NCBI GenBank assembly: GCA_018398765.1
Contig: JAHBMJ010005061.1
Coordinates: 14,512-52,011, forward strand
DNA: 37,500 nucleotides
From: Chromera velia
Taxonomy: Eukaryota > Sar > Chromeraceae
Reading direction: 5' to 3'
In this document: in pieces, positions 22,270 to 32,799 of the stretch
Layout of the letters: every line of letters begins with the position of its first letter
How positions within the stretch are numbered: the first letter of the stretch is position 1
Made by a program: the position numbers and the translations under genes
The notes under the pieces: model-generated
The model's database searches: none
What the model saw: the letters and a program-made list of their open reading frames with translations, nothing else
Told to the model about the DNA's origin: nothing

Positions 22270-22827
22270 TTAATCTCGCTGTCTGTCCTGCTTGCCCTGT
22301 TTCTGCCTTTTTCTCTCTCCCTGCCTCTCTCTCTGCTCTGAACCCGCCATCTGGATAAAAAAGTCGTTGTTCAATGCATTCATCCATCCATACAGATGTA
22401 CATTTCTCTTTGAATCTGTGACTGAATTGAAGAAGCACGTTTGGGAAGTGCATGTCCACCATGTTTGATTGGATTGGACGATACATTGGAAAGTCTCAAA
22501 CCACCCATTCACCAATGCGGTTGTCAAGAAAGGGTTTCTGAAAGAGCAAAACAAGAAACGTAGAGATAAAGCAGAGCTCATTGGCTCATACAAAGGCCCG
22601 CAAGTGTTTGCGTTACGTAAATGCAACAACAGAATGATCTGAAAGAAAGACTCTAGCACTTTTGCTGACGAGTGAAGCTTCCTGAGCTTCTTGGCCAGTT
22701 GGTTTGAAGAGTCGGGGGAGTGGAGCTGCATCAGTGTATGCATGCAGTCCCCTTCTTTCCGTTTAATCGCCCTTTTCTCCTCAAGCCAAGTATGCACCGT
22801 CACATTACTCTCACATGTTTCCGCCAT
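22270..22827 (-). CDS. Doubtful ORF, 185 codons, no recognised domain
   Basis: An ATG-initiated open frame. Its first 150 residues have mixed, not low-complexity, composition, including a Cys/Trp-containing stretch (QTWWTCTSQTCFF). The last 25 residues come from a CT/TG-rich tract and are Arg/Gln/Glu-rich. No motif was recognised, and neighbouring splice sites do not clearly extend it. It may be non-coding. Confidence 0.18.
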   Translation of the reverse strand: MAETCESNVTVHTWLEEKRAIKRKEGDCMHTLMQLHSPDSSNQLAKKLRKLHSSAKVLESFFQIILLLHLRNANTCGPLYEPMSSALSLRFLFCSFRNPFLTTALVNGWFETFQCIVQSNQTWWTCTSQTCFFNSVTDSKRNVHLYGWMNALNNDFFIQMAGSEQRERQGERKRQKQGKQDRQRD

Positions 22828-23675
22828 TCATTGACTTTTTTTCCGGAAGCGGCTCTTCTGCCCTCCGTGCCTGCCTCCTCTCATCTTGACTCATTCGTTC
22901 AGTACATCTACAGGAATTGTAAGCGAGCTGCCTGTCTGCTCGGAAGGTTCATTGACCTACGTCCGCAAAAAATCGCAATACAGCTTTTCCTCTTTCTCCT
23001 CAGCCTCGCTTTCATCATTTCTTCCTTAATTCCTTCGTTGATCTATTCGATCGATCGAATCGGCTGAACAATTAGCTGAATGACAAATTTTGGTATGCTC
23101 CCCTCCCTGCTGTGCATGCATGGTCAAAGAGAGGAACACATCCTCGATCGGATGCACAGACTGAGTGTGTGAGAGAAAAGAGGGGAAGGAAGATAGAAGA
23201 AATGGTCGCAAGAGTCGAAGGGTCAAGTCGCAACGTTCCGAAGCAAGCCAAACGAGATGACCTTGGCAGGCTTGATGCAGGGTCCATGGTCTGGAAAATC
23301 ATGCCACATTGTTCCCTGAAGGGAGCCAGACTCAGCCAGTGCATCTCTTGAACGATCAATCAATCGGTCGGGTGCATGTCTCTATAGGGCTGTCCGGTCG
23401 ATGCGAGTCGTTCCTTCCGTCTCTTGAAAGTCACCGAATCTGACAAATGAAATGGCTCAACACAGAATCGACTCTTTGAGCTGCTTGGATCTGCCTGACA
23501 AAATGCTGCTAAAAGCACAAGCTGCACAACAGAAAACATATGAATGAAACTTCAATGAGTGTTGCTTCTGATTCAGTTCTGAAGAAACAACGAATGGTAA
23601 CAGGGTATCCAATTAGGTTAGGTTAGAATAGGTTAGGTTAGGTCTAGGGTTAGGTTAGGAGGCTTAGGTTAAGGT

Positions 23676-25516
23676 AGGGCTGGGAAAAGGTTCATTGAGA
23701 AAAGGTTCAAATATGAAAAAGTGAACCTGTTGAACCTGTTTTGAACCTGTTGAACCTGTTTTAGAGGGCAGACGCGCGGCTACTAGTACAAGGCCGGCCA
23801 GGCCCGTGCCGCCCGCGGCCCATATAGGTGAAATAAGGAGCCGGAGCCGCGTGCACAGCAACTGTCCCTAGCCGGTTCAATCTATTGTGTCGGACAGACG
23901 CATGTCAGCATATGTCAGTATCATATATCAGCATGAAAACTCATGCTGACAGTTGCAGAAGTGAAGAAGTATACGTGACTTACCAAGTTTTCTACTTGCA
24001 AGGCCCCGTATCAAAATGGACAGTCTCCACTGAAGGAATGAGGAAGTATAGAGTTTGTTTAACAGTAGTCTGCACCATAGACTGTACAACAGTGTAATTG
24101 ACAATGTCTTTTTGGAGGGGCTGCTTCAGACTCGTGCCGGCAGCAGTCCCTCTGCTTGCTTCCGCTACTGCCGTCTCCGGATCTTTTTTTTGATTGATAC
24201 GACCATATAAATTTAATTATGGCATTTTCTAATTTTTTCAGGCTTTTTTGATTACTAATTTTCAATTATAAACAGTGAATAACTTGAGACTAGCACCCAA
24301 TGTGAGCGTAAATATTGATTTAAACTATTTAAAAACACTACTAAGCAAAGGTGTTTAATCACTTGTGATTAGAATATATTTAATTATCCCATGAAGTGAT
24401 TGAATATGATTGAATAAAGTGATTAATTAGCTAAAGTCCGATTCTTGCTAGTCTTTAATACCTTTAGTCATTCTAATGGTGCATGGTTTTTTTTTTACAC
24501 TATAAAAACAAATATTTTGGGAGTAGCCTAGAGGCTTGTACATATCCAGTGCACTGCATGCATGGCCCAGCCTATGCAGCCCAGGCCAGCCATGCATGCA
24601 CCGGCGCGGCCCACCGCTCTTACTAGCGGCCGCGGCCATCGGTACATGCATTCGGAGCTGAATAGCCGATTATACATGTTGTATCAAAAATTGGGTCTTC
24701 ATGCATGAGTTTCAAATATAAGGTAAGATGTAAACTTAAAGTCACAGCAACCCATGATACCAGTCTGAGATGACTGAGGCCTGATATGTTCAGATGATTA
24801 ACTCTATAGTTTGAAAATGAGTCAAGTCTAGGAGTCAAGTAGACGTACAAGACTTCTTCAAAGCAGTTTAGCCACCGCTCGGCAAACCTGTAGAATCGTA
24901 TACATGCAATTCCTGCGGGACGACAGCCAAAAGCAGTAGAGGGACGTCCAATCTTTGGACTCACCTTCGAAGCTATAAAAAGAAGACAGAAGAAATCAAA
25001 AAAGCAATCGCTACCCAGCATCAGAATGAGCTTAAAAACAAAATTGCAAAGATGGGAGATAACGCTACTCTGCTTCTCACGTTATCTCCACCACCATAGA
25101 GGGTGAGGTTCCATTTCCTTCTTCAGTGAAGCCCCTGTTTATCTTTTTCAAAACCATTTTTTTATAGTCACAAACTGTGTTTAAAAAAAAAAAAATTAAA
25201 AATGTAGCCCGGGGGCAGAGCCCCCCTTAATTAATTTAGGAATATATTTCTGAATATATTCCTAATTATATTACTTTTAAAGTGAGTAACTAGTGAATAA
25301 ATATATTTCATGATTAAACACCTTTACTACTAAGGCATAGATTCTATAATAAAACGTTGTAAAAATGCATTAAAGCCTAATTTAAAGGCATAAAATAACA
25401 TGAAAAAATGAGGTTTCTATTAATTAAAAGTGAACCTGTTTTTGAACCTGTTTTTGAACCTGATTCAGGTTCATTACTTCAAAGTGAACCTTGAACCTTG
25501 AACCTTTTCCTAGCAC
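23676..25516. mobile_element. Putative nested element with AGGTTC-rich terminal inverted repeats
   Basis: The left end reads GGCTGGGAAAAGGTTC. The right end read on the other strand is GTGCTAGGAAAAGGTTC, giving about 16 bp of near-identical inverted termini, each followed inward by multiple AGGTTC / GAACCTGTT units. TAGGTTAAGGT flanks both sides in direct orientation (23665-23675 and 25517-25527), though the tandem TTAGG-like context weakens this as target-duplication evidence. The interior is AT-rich with GC-rich islets (about 23765-23830 and 24550-24645), the latter holding TGCATGCA at 24555 and 24593. No coding gene was recognised. A related left end occurs at 30042. Confidence 0.5.
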
Positions 25517-25829
25517 TAGGTTAAGGTTAGTTCAGGTTTTAGGTTAGGTTTAGGTTAGAAACCTACTCAGAAGATTGTGGACAGGACAGACTAAAAAATT
25601 AAGTTTATACCTGTAAAAATGATGTTTTTCATTCAAAAACTGACCTTCACACTAGAAAAAATCAACTTTTTAAATGTTATGTTGAATCAAGCTTTTAAAT
25701 ATCATGTTTCAGTTAAAAACAACACAAAATAAACACACTTTAAAACATTTATCTTTAGTTTAAAAAGCGTTTTACATATCTTAACTTGTTGTATACAGGC
25801 AGGCAGGCTACAGACATACAGACAGTCAT

Positions 25830-26074
25830 CTAGGCGACGCACAGTGGTAAAAAAAAAAAAGAATAGACATGTCAAGATTTTTTTTTTCTTTTTTTTTTTT
25901 TTTTAGTCTAGTGGTCAAAGGTCCAAGCAAACTTAGCAAAGGTAGGTTTTGTAGTTAGATGTGTTTTTGTTATATGTTTGGCAATTCCAATAAAATAACA
26001 GAAAAAAAAAATAAAAAAGCTTAGGCTTCTCCAGATTTTTTTTTTCTTTTTTTTTATCACTGTGCATCGCCTAG
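25830..26074. mobile_element. 245-bp MITE with 8-bp target-site duplication (hAT-like)
   Basis: The left terminus CTAGGCGACGCACAGTGGTA is matched on the other strand at the right end by CTAGGCGATGCACAGTGATA, each followed by a long A run, giving terminal inverted repeats of about 28 bp with two mismatches. A perfect direct repeat ACAGTCAT flanks the element at 25822-25829 and 26075-26082. An 8-bp duplication and short inverted repeats are typical of hAT-superfamily DNA transposons. The interior has no coding capacity, so this is a non-autonomous miniature element. Confidence 0.85.
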
Positions 26075-26516
26075 ACAGTCATTCAGGTACGCACCCTAGT
26101 CCATGGACTGTCAGTTTATGTCAGAGTAAACAGATTGCTCAATGAAGCTATCTAAAGCTATCAAGGGCTGAAAAGATACACTTTACCACCACAAACGAAA
26201 ATAAATGCCGTGGCCCCTACCTGCACAGGTACAAACGGGACGGCTAGGATGGATATACCAAAAACACCGCAAGGTTCATGCGTAACGCAATACAGCAGCA
26301 TGTAACACAACTTAATATAACGCTGTATAACGCTGTAAAAATATACATAAAACTATGATATCACTGAATATGATCATATTTCATACTTGTAATTAAGAAT
26401 CGCATCGTTGCAATTTAGGTTAGTAACCTAGGTTAATAACCTAACCTAGGTTTTTTTGACTTCAAGGTTAGGTTAGGTTAGGTTAAACCTAATTGGATAC
26501 CATGAACAGTAACAGG

Positions 26517-27774
26517 CTAGCACTAGTTTAGCAGTTGATCAAAATGATACAGGATGTTGTCTACTACACAACACAATGTCTAGGATGTTGTGAGCTATAA
26601 AAGCCAGGTTAAAAGGCAAACACATTGATTACTGCAATATTTATACAGCAAAAATACAATTAAAATCAGGATAAATGAAGGTAAGTGGTGCCGGTAAATG
26701 ATTGATTGATGTTAGTGGTATACACTTGAATTTAGTTGAATAGTACTAGGAATAGTATACGGTTCTAGACGCAGTTTTATCTAAAATTTCACTTAAATTA
26801 ATAACTTGAAATTAATTGACTAGTTGATTGATTAATTTGGGGGGGGGGGGGTTAAAAAGCCTTTTGAGGTCTGTTCCTAGCATGTCTGGCTTATTTTTAT
26901 ATAAACAACTCTCTACAACTCTCTAGTCTCTCAATCTACGCATGATTGATTGCTTATTTGATTGATTGATTGATTTGTTCCCAGTAGTACTAATAGTTTG
27001 TTCCGTGCTAGGTCTCAGGCTAGGCCTTTTTGTTATGATTGGTTATAATAATGTGGCTATATCCATGCATCTGTTGTCATTCTTAGTTGACGCCACGCAG
27101 TATTAATATACTGTCTAGTCAAGTTTACACAGTGAGTTAGGCAGTGAGAAACAAAAGAGAAAAGCGAGTGAAATTTTATAAGATGAGTGATTGTCAACTG
27201 TGATCAGGCCTTTGCTACCTGGCCTTTTGGTAGCTTTATACGATCTAATACAATCAAAACAAAGAATGACAAAGAAAAACCCGTTTATATATATGACACA
27301 GTACTTGTATGTATTTGTATATATATGTATATACTCAGTATTGCTCAGTCTGGCAGCTAATCAGAGAAGCGCTGGAAAGAGCTGCATAGCCTAGCTATAT
27401 ACTAGAGCCTATATCTAGTCAAAATCATGCAGATTCTGCAGGCTTAGAAAGGGGGCCGGGGCAGACAGATCGGCTCTCCGAGTTTTCAACCCTTCTCTGA
27501 GCTTGCGCATGTTACGCCCCGCGCGCGCGAATCCCCCCCAATGCGTTGATCGTGCGGGTGTTGCACTGTTGCAAGAACGCGTTAATTGATCGTACGGCCC
27601 GTGTTGCAAGGAACAATTTAAGAATTCATTGCTCCGAAAATTCGCAGGCTGATTGAGGGCAATTGAGAACTGCTTGACGCAACAAGGACTGTTGCAACGT
27701 CGAGTCAGGTTGATTCATCATTCCACAAACAGGAGAACGACCGTGGAAGGGCAGACAATCGATCGACGGTCACG
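26517..27774. other. Spacer upstream of secreted-protein gene
   Basis: The first 900 bp are AT-rich with GATT-type short repeats and a G run (26840-26850). No exon was recognised. The last 300 bp become GC-richer, including a CGCGCGCG stretch near 27520, and are the likely promoter of the gene at 27775. Confidence 0.5.
27543..27608 (+). promoter_or_regulatory. Imperfect direct repeat upstream of secreted-protein gene
   Basis: Two copies of a unit of the form GCGTT..TGATCGTNCGG..GTGTTGCA lie at 27543-27565 and 27579-27608, differing mainly by small insertions. They start about 230 and 195 bp before the ATG. Paired copies at this distance suggest a transcription-factor site. This is inference. 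Confidence 0.4.
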
Positions 27775-29297
27775 ATGCTGCGCATCAGCTTACTTTTAGC
27801 ATCGGGGCTCCTGCTTTCTACCTCGGGGCTCTTGCTCTCCCAGCCCCCGGCGCCATTCGCGCAGCTCTTTAGTGATTCAGCCGGGTGCCGTTCCTTCTCG
27901 AGCAGGTCTCGACACCCCAGCGAGGAGTGGATTGAGGTCTCCTCGGGAGCCAAGGCAGCGTATAAACCTTTTCACTGGAAGTGGACTCCCGGTCGGTGCC
28001 TTCTGAAAACTGGGTTAGACATGCAGAGACAACAGGGTGTCAATGACATTTGCTCCTTGGTGCAGATGGGATACTGCTGGCGAGGAACCTTCCCGTCTAT
28101 TCGCACAGGAACAGCACTATGCAAGGAAGTGCGCAGCATGCCCTGATGCTGAAAGATTCGGTTGGTTCAATTGGTCTGCGTGTCTGCTGTCACAACATGC
28201 TCGTTACCCTCGGGGGGCTGATGATTTCACGGCAAAACGCCTGCCATTGCAGATTTGTGTCAAGGGCGCGAATCACACGATGGATTTCCAACTGAAAGGT
28301 CGCGCTCCGTGCAGTCCTTCTTCTCTGGACGGCAGTTACACACGCTTCCTTTTTGATTCGTGCCAGGCGTCATTCAATGACATCGCCTTCGGAATCCTGC
28401 AGAGGAGCAGCCGGCCCAGCGAGTCGGCTTTGTGATCAGAGCCAACGACACGGTCAGTGACTGTGCGGGGGCCCTGGAGTTCTGCAAGAGGCTGAGCCAT
28501 CACGGCTCCTTTGTCATGACCAAACCCTTTGCGCGCCGACAGGAATTCGATGTGATCTCTCTTCACAATATTGCAGTTGAACTTCTGGGTCGCGATGGTT
28601 GATGCTTCGAGCCACACAGGGAGCTTTGTAATGAAAGTCGCACATGTGAAAAATGGTTCCGTAAAGATTCTCAGTAAAAGCACCCCGGTGGCAATTAAAT
28701 CCCCAGCTGGCGCCTTCACGCTGGCTGTGAAGGATGAATTGGGCAAGGTCTATATGCGGTTGACCGAGCTGGAAAGCAAGAAAGTGACTGCACATCGCTA
28801 CCAGGGCGAAGATGATCCGGTCGGTCGACGAACCTAGACGAACCTCTCCAAGTCGCCTTCAAAGCGAATACACAGACTTACGATTGCTTGCTTCATTCTT
28901 CCTTGGATTCAGGAGTTCGAGATCGGCGACGAAATGGCACAAGCAACAGGGATCTTTGTGAGTGCGGGGAGTGCTGTTCTCAAAAACATTGACATGGGAC
29001 CGCCCGATTACGCCAAGGAGTTTCGGCCTCCGACGAACAAGGCAAACGAAGCACAGGACGATGTACGCCATCAAACCGCAATTGACTCTTGTCCGATACC
29101 CATTTTCAAACAAGTTTTGACATTTTTGAGTGCGCTTGCAGGAGCTTGCGGAGGTGAAAGAACAGCTCGCCGAGAATCCACCAGCTTCATCAACTCCTGA
29201 GGCTTCAGACCCCCTAGATGAAAATCCGTCTGGAGCGGCCGGTGCATATTGTCCAGAGGGTTCTCTTTGCGGAAAGGGCAAGACACCATTTGAGTGA
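27775..29297 (+). CDS. Secreted protein of unknown function, seven exons
   Basis: Predicted exons: 27775-27991, 28066-28160, 28253-28298, 28403-28512, 28577-28819, 28913-29062, 29142-29297. Every phase matches and the sum is 339 codons (338 aa). The N-terminus (MLRISLLLASGLLLSTSG) is a clear signal peptide. The middle (about residues 100-250) alternates short hydrophobic strands (GFVIRAN, LNFWVAMVD, GSFVMKVAHV, AGAFTLAVKD, VYMRLTELE, GIFVSAGSAVLKNIDM), a pattern like a beta-sandwich of the concanavalin/LamG type. That is a fold guess, not a recognised domain. There are three NxS/T glycosylation sequons (NST, NHT, NDT). The C-terminus is acidic with Pro/Ser and ends with a Cys pair (YCPEGSLCG). 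Its introns are only about 64-104 nt, shorter than in neighbouring genes. No function is assigned; secretion or cell-surface location is likely. Confidence 0.65.
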
Positions 29298-30041
29298 CCA
29301 TTACGCCATGAAGAATGACACACCTGCCTGCAGTTCTTATGGCTTCCATTTGAATCAAAGTTTGAAGCGGTTTTCAAAAGGATGCCTCTGTCTCATGCAC
29401 TGGCAGTTTGACTAGTAACAGTTAAAGTACCTCACCCCATGACTTACAGAGCTTGATATCAAAATGTAGTTATTTATATTATTTTTCATACTAGTTTTCA
29501 TATATTCTTTGATGAAGAGAAACTGTTATGAGAGCAACAACCTATAGGCAACAACAAATTGAGTTTATTAATTAATTTGGATAAATTTAATGAAATTCAC
29601 TGACATTTCAAACATTGCCTAAAACATCGCAAGCATAGGCAGCCGGAGTGCTATCCAAATATATTATACTCTTATATCATAATGCTAGTCATGATGATGA
29701 TGATGATGAAGCATCTTCTAGGTGCAGGGTGTTTAGAGTTATGAGCATGAAGCCTCCCCCCCATTGTATAATGCAGATCGATCTGGTAAAGCGGCAATAA
29801 AGCATTGTCCTAGACTCATGCATTGTATGATGGCCTATAGACCGATTAGTAATAATATAGACCGATCAATAATAATAATAATAATAATGATGATGATGAT
29901 GATGATGATGCCACTGAGTGGGGGTTAAATCTTACATCCAGTGACGCACGCCAGATTACGCCAGATCCCAAGCCACTAACAAGGCTTTGATGACAACCCT
30001 GCATGCTATGCAGAAATTCGATCGTTACTCAACCAGGCGTA
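29298..30041. other. AT-rich spacer with ATG/AAT trinucleotide tracts
   Basis: No gene was recognised. Trinucleotide tracts occur at about 29691-29710 (GAT) and 29868-29911 (AAT running into GAT). The first part probably holds the 3' UTR of the secreted-protein gene. Confidence 0.6.
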
Positions 30042-30955
30042 GAAAAGGTTCAAATCTGAAAAAGTAAACCTGTTGAACCTGATTTAAACCCGTTAAACCT
30101 ATTTTAATTATATTTGATTTAATTTGATTTGATTTGATTTGATTTGATTTGAGCTTTAACCTCAAATATTTGATATTTGAGGTAAGATTTGAGGTTAACC
30201 TCTTAGGGTTCCTCACTGAGTCACTGACTTACTGTCACTCTGATCATTTTTCTCATGACAATAGTTATCAGAACATTTCTGATATGTGTTTCAAAAATTT
30301 AAAAAAATATATATAAAATTATAACTTATCAGTTCCGTAAAAAAAGTATGCCTGTGTGGCAGTGTATATACACTAGTCACTGAGACTCACTCTAGTACTA
30401 ATAGAGATTAAAAACGTAAAATTGATAGATTTGAAATTGCATATGACTTTTTGTTGATACGATAAAGTTAGAGCACGTACCAAAATTGAGGTGACAATCA
30501 CTCAGCTTTATGGCACTTCCTTTTCCTCTTCTTCATGATCACTTTCTTCAATGTGAATCGAATCGATCAGTGGTGGGAGCTGCTAAGAGCTTTTTCGGGA
30601 ACGTTCAGCTGATCGGTTTACCTCTACATAAAGTAAAAGGGGGTGAAACATCAATTTCAGTGCAGCTCAAAACGTTTTTTTTTTGAGAGTAAACCATCAA
30701 GATTTAGGTTTTTTTATTTGAATCAGCATGCGTGATGGATCGGTACTTGCAAAAGTTTTTTCGGGACCTTCATATTTGAGGTTAAAAGTCATATTGATCA
30801 AATATTTGATCGTATTTGATAGGTCTTTAAACACTAGGTCCTCCCTGACTGGATATTTGATTTGAGCTTAAGCCCTACCTCAAATCAAATCAAATCAAAC
30901 ATGGTCACTAGGTGAACCTGTTTTGAACCTAGTTTTGAACCTGTTTTCAAGCTAG
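30042..30955. repeat. Second AGGTTC-family repeat element, about 0.9 kb
   Basis: The left 40 bp (GAAAAGGTTCAAATCTGAAA and onward) match, with few changes, the sequence at 23699 inside the 23676-25516 element. The right side (about 30913-30955) again carries repeated TTTTGAACCTGTT units. Inside are inverted stretches of GATTT: a pentamer run at about 30115-30151, and ATTTGATTTGAG paired with CTCAAATCAAAT near 30860-30900. It contains no coding gene. The right boundary is uncertain, and no target duplication was found. Confidence 0.45.
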
Positions 30956-31806
30956 TTTTCGAGACCATCCTAAGACCATATTAGGGACCATGCCTAAGAT
31001 CAAAAATTAAAAACATAAATTCTGATCTAGATTCTGATCCCATATATATAGTACTATCATGATAGCTACACAATAGTTTATAGGTCAAATATATAATATA
31101 TTCAAATTATATTAATGGTGTAAATATGCAGACTAGGAAAAGTACTACTACTAGGCTACGTTACTACTTTCTTTTTTTTTTTTATTTTTCGATCAACCTT
31201 GAACAACACTTAGCAACAGTTGTGGAACACATAAACAACACTTGTACAACACTTGAACAACAGTTGTTTGACTGATACAGAAAAAAAAAAAGAAAAAAAG
31301 TAAAGGGTTTTGGGGGATCTTTTTTTTTTTTTTTCTCTAGCCGGCGCTTAGGATGAGTTTATACTGGTGAGTTTCTGAGCACGTACATTGATTAATTAGA
31401 TGTATCAATCGCTAGGCTCCGTATACATAAAAGAATAAAAAAAGTTAGTTGCCCAAATATACTTTTATACGTTTTATTTTTTTAATCATTTTTTTTGTAA
31501 ATGTGAAGGTCAAAGCCCAGCTGACGCACAAAAATTAAAAAAAAAAACAAAAAAACTTATTCAAGATTTGGCCTAAACTTGAATTTATTTATTTATTTTT
31601 TTACATATGGGAAGCCTAAATCAATCGACATATAATCTGTGCTATAGCTAGCGCTATATAGCAGTAATAATAGTAGAATCTGCGTAATACCTCTATACTA
31701 TCTTATCGATCATACTTGAATATGTGTCCGTAGCTGACACATCCAGCACAAAACTCTTTTTGGCTGCATATGATCCGTGGCACAGACTGATGCAGCCTTT
31801 GGATGC
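30956..31806. other. AT-rich spacer with homopolymers and short tandem repeats
   Basis: No gene was recognised. It has several A/T runs of 10-16 bases, and a cluster of AACAACACTTG / AACAGTTGT units (31201-31266). TGCATGCA lies at 31804-31811. Confidence 0.6.
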
Positions 31807-32466
31807 ATGCAGCATGCATATCTTAAAATTGGAGACGAAAAAAACGATGCACGCATGGACACCGTGACAAGTCTACACACTGATCACGGAACATGGAGAA
31901 TGCACAGAAGAAGGAAGGAGGAGACTACAGCTGTTCACGAGAGAGGATGCAAGCTTGTTTTCAAGGAGAGAGAATTTGGATACACGTGGCCAGCACTAGG
32001 GCCAGCAGTCAAAAAGAATGAGAATTTTCACGGATGGATTTTCTTTTTGAAGTGGCTCACGGGAAAAATCGAAGAAGAGAGAAAAAATCGAGAAGCACTG
32101 CATGAAAGTCCAAAAGGACACGGAAGGCAATTAAGCGATGTTCGAGCAGTGACTGCCTACCAATCTAGGAACATGTCTGTCGGTCGTTCCTTTCCAGAAA
32201 TGCACCCAGTAGCGAGCGATAAAAATGAAGTCCCGGGAAGCAGGACTCTCAGCCGCGTCTGCCCACACGCATCTCTTCCAAGTCACCCCCGTTCTGCTCA
32301 AATGAAGCGCGGCTTGTTTGAAGACTCTATCCGTTTCTTCGTCCTTCTTCTTTTCGTGAAAGATAATGTTGCATCAATCCATCGATGCAAAAAAATGGTC
32401 CGACTGCTCAATCATGATCGAAAGGAACGAATGGGGGGCGGGAGAGAAAGCAGAAGAAAGAAATGA
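31807..32466 (+). CDS. Doubtful ORF, about 219 codons
   Basis: The longest frame from the first in-frame ATG. Composition is mixed and basic, with some plausible amphipathic stretches, a hydrophobic patch (FFVLLLFVKD) near the end and a basic C-terminus. No domain or signal peptide was recognised. It lies just after an AT-rich spacer, where composition becomes GC-richer. It could be a lineage-specific gene, or antisense to the long 3' flank of the zinc-repeat gene on the other strand. Confidence 0.25.
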   Translation: MQHAYLKIGDEKNDARMDTVTSLHTDHGTWRMHRRRKEETTAVHERGCKLVFKEREFGYTWPALGPAVKKNENFHGWIFFLKWLTGKIEEERKNREALHESPKGHGRQLSDVRAVTAYQSRNMSVGRSFPEMHPVASDKNEVPGSRTLSRVCPHASLPSHPRSAQMKRGLFEDSIRFFVLLLFVKDNVASIHRCKKMVRLLNHDRKERMGGGRESRRKK

Positions 32467-32799
32467 CAAAACACGATGGGAAAAAACTCCAGGGGTTCTC
32501 AATTGTCGACATTGGCGTTCTTCTCTGCGTCGCTGATTCTTGAAAACCATTTGAAAAGAAGGCTGAGGCAACATTTTCTGCATGTCAAGACGATTCACCA
32601 ATCCATTGAATAGACAGACACAACAACAAGATCAATCACTGTCCCCACGCATGGGGGTCCTGTGCCTGTGGCTCGATCTTTGACTTCTCTCTGATTGATG
32701 CAGTTTCCATCCCTTGTCTGGATGCCCTTTGACTCTCCAAGACCCTCAAAAGAAAGGGGAAACTGGCACCGAGACAGAAATTTATGGGTCGGCAATTAA

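Larger units (their letters stand above)
19819..23596. other. Gene-poor tract rich in simple repeats
   Basis: After the rhodopsin stop no conserved domain was recognised for about 3.8 kb. Simple repeats: GGAA (about 20186-20203), ATGG-type (about 20297-20325), CT (about 21023-21058), CT with CTTT (21718-21780), TG then CTGT (21785-21819), CTGT (about 21860-21896), and GATG-type near 22095. TGCATGCA occurs at 22739-22746 and 23113-23120. Open frames here are short or made of repeat-derived residues. Undetected lineage-specific exons or UTRs are possible. Confidence 0.5.
23597..26516. mobile_element. Putative 2.9-kb inverted-repeat element with TTAGG-like ends
   Basis: GGTATCCAATTAGGTT at 23604-23619 recurs as its exact reverse complement at 26486-26501. 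Both ends run inward into GGTTA/TTAGG-type pentamer repeats (about 23615-23675 and 26414-26485). The octamer GTAACAGG lies at 23597-23604 and again directly at 26509-26516, a possible 8-bp target duplication, although it sits asymmetrically relative to the right inverted repeat. No transposase frame was recognised, so it would be non-autonomous. It contains two further elements. Confidence 0.5.

Noticed and set aside
23615-23675. True telomere or chromosome end
   Set aside because: GGTTA units are short, irregular and interstitial, with coding genes on both sides, so a chromosome end is excluded.
23699-23715. GGTTCAAAT as a Pol III B-box (tRNA or SINE)
   Set aside because: No A-box at the right distance and no cloverleaf. 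The motif is one of many AGGTTC repeat units.
24623-25021. 132-codon minus-strand frame inside the nested element
   Set aside because: It has no domain or transposase-like motif, lies in AT-rich repeat DNA, and has a composition expected by chance.
28037-28435. 132-codon frame in the secreted-protein gene
   Set aside because: It crosses three predicted introns in a frame different from the exons. The seven-exon model keeps phase throughout and uses the local splice signals.
31170-31345. Possible MITE bounded by T-rich and A-rich runs
   Set aside because: The apparent inverted ends are mainly homopolymer, with several mismatches and no target duplication.
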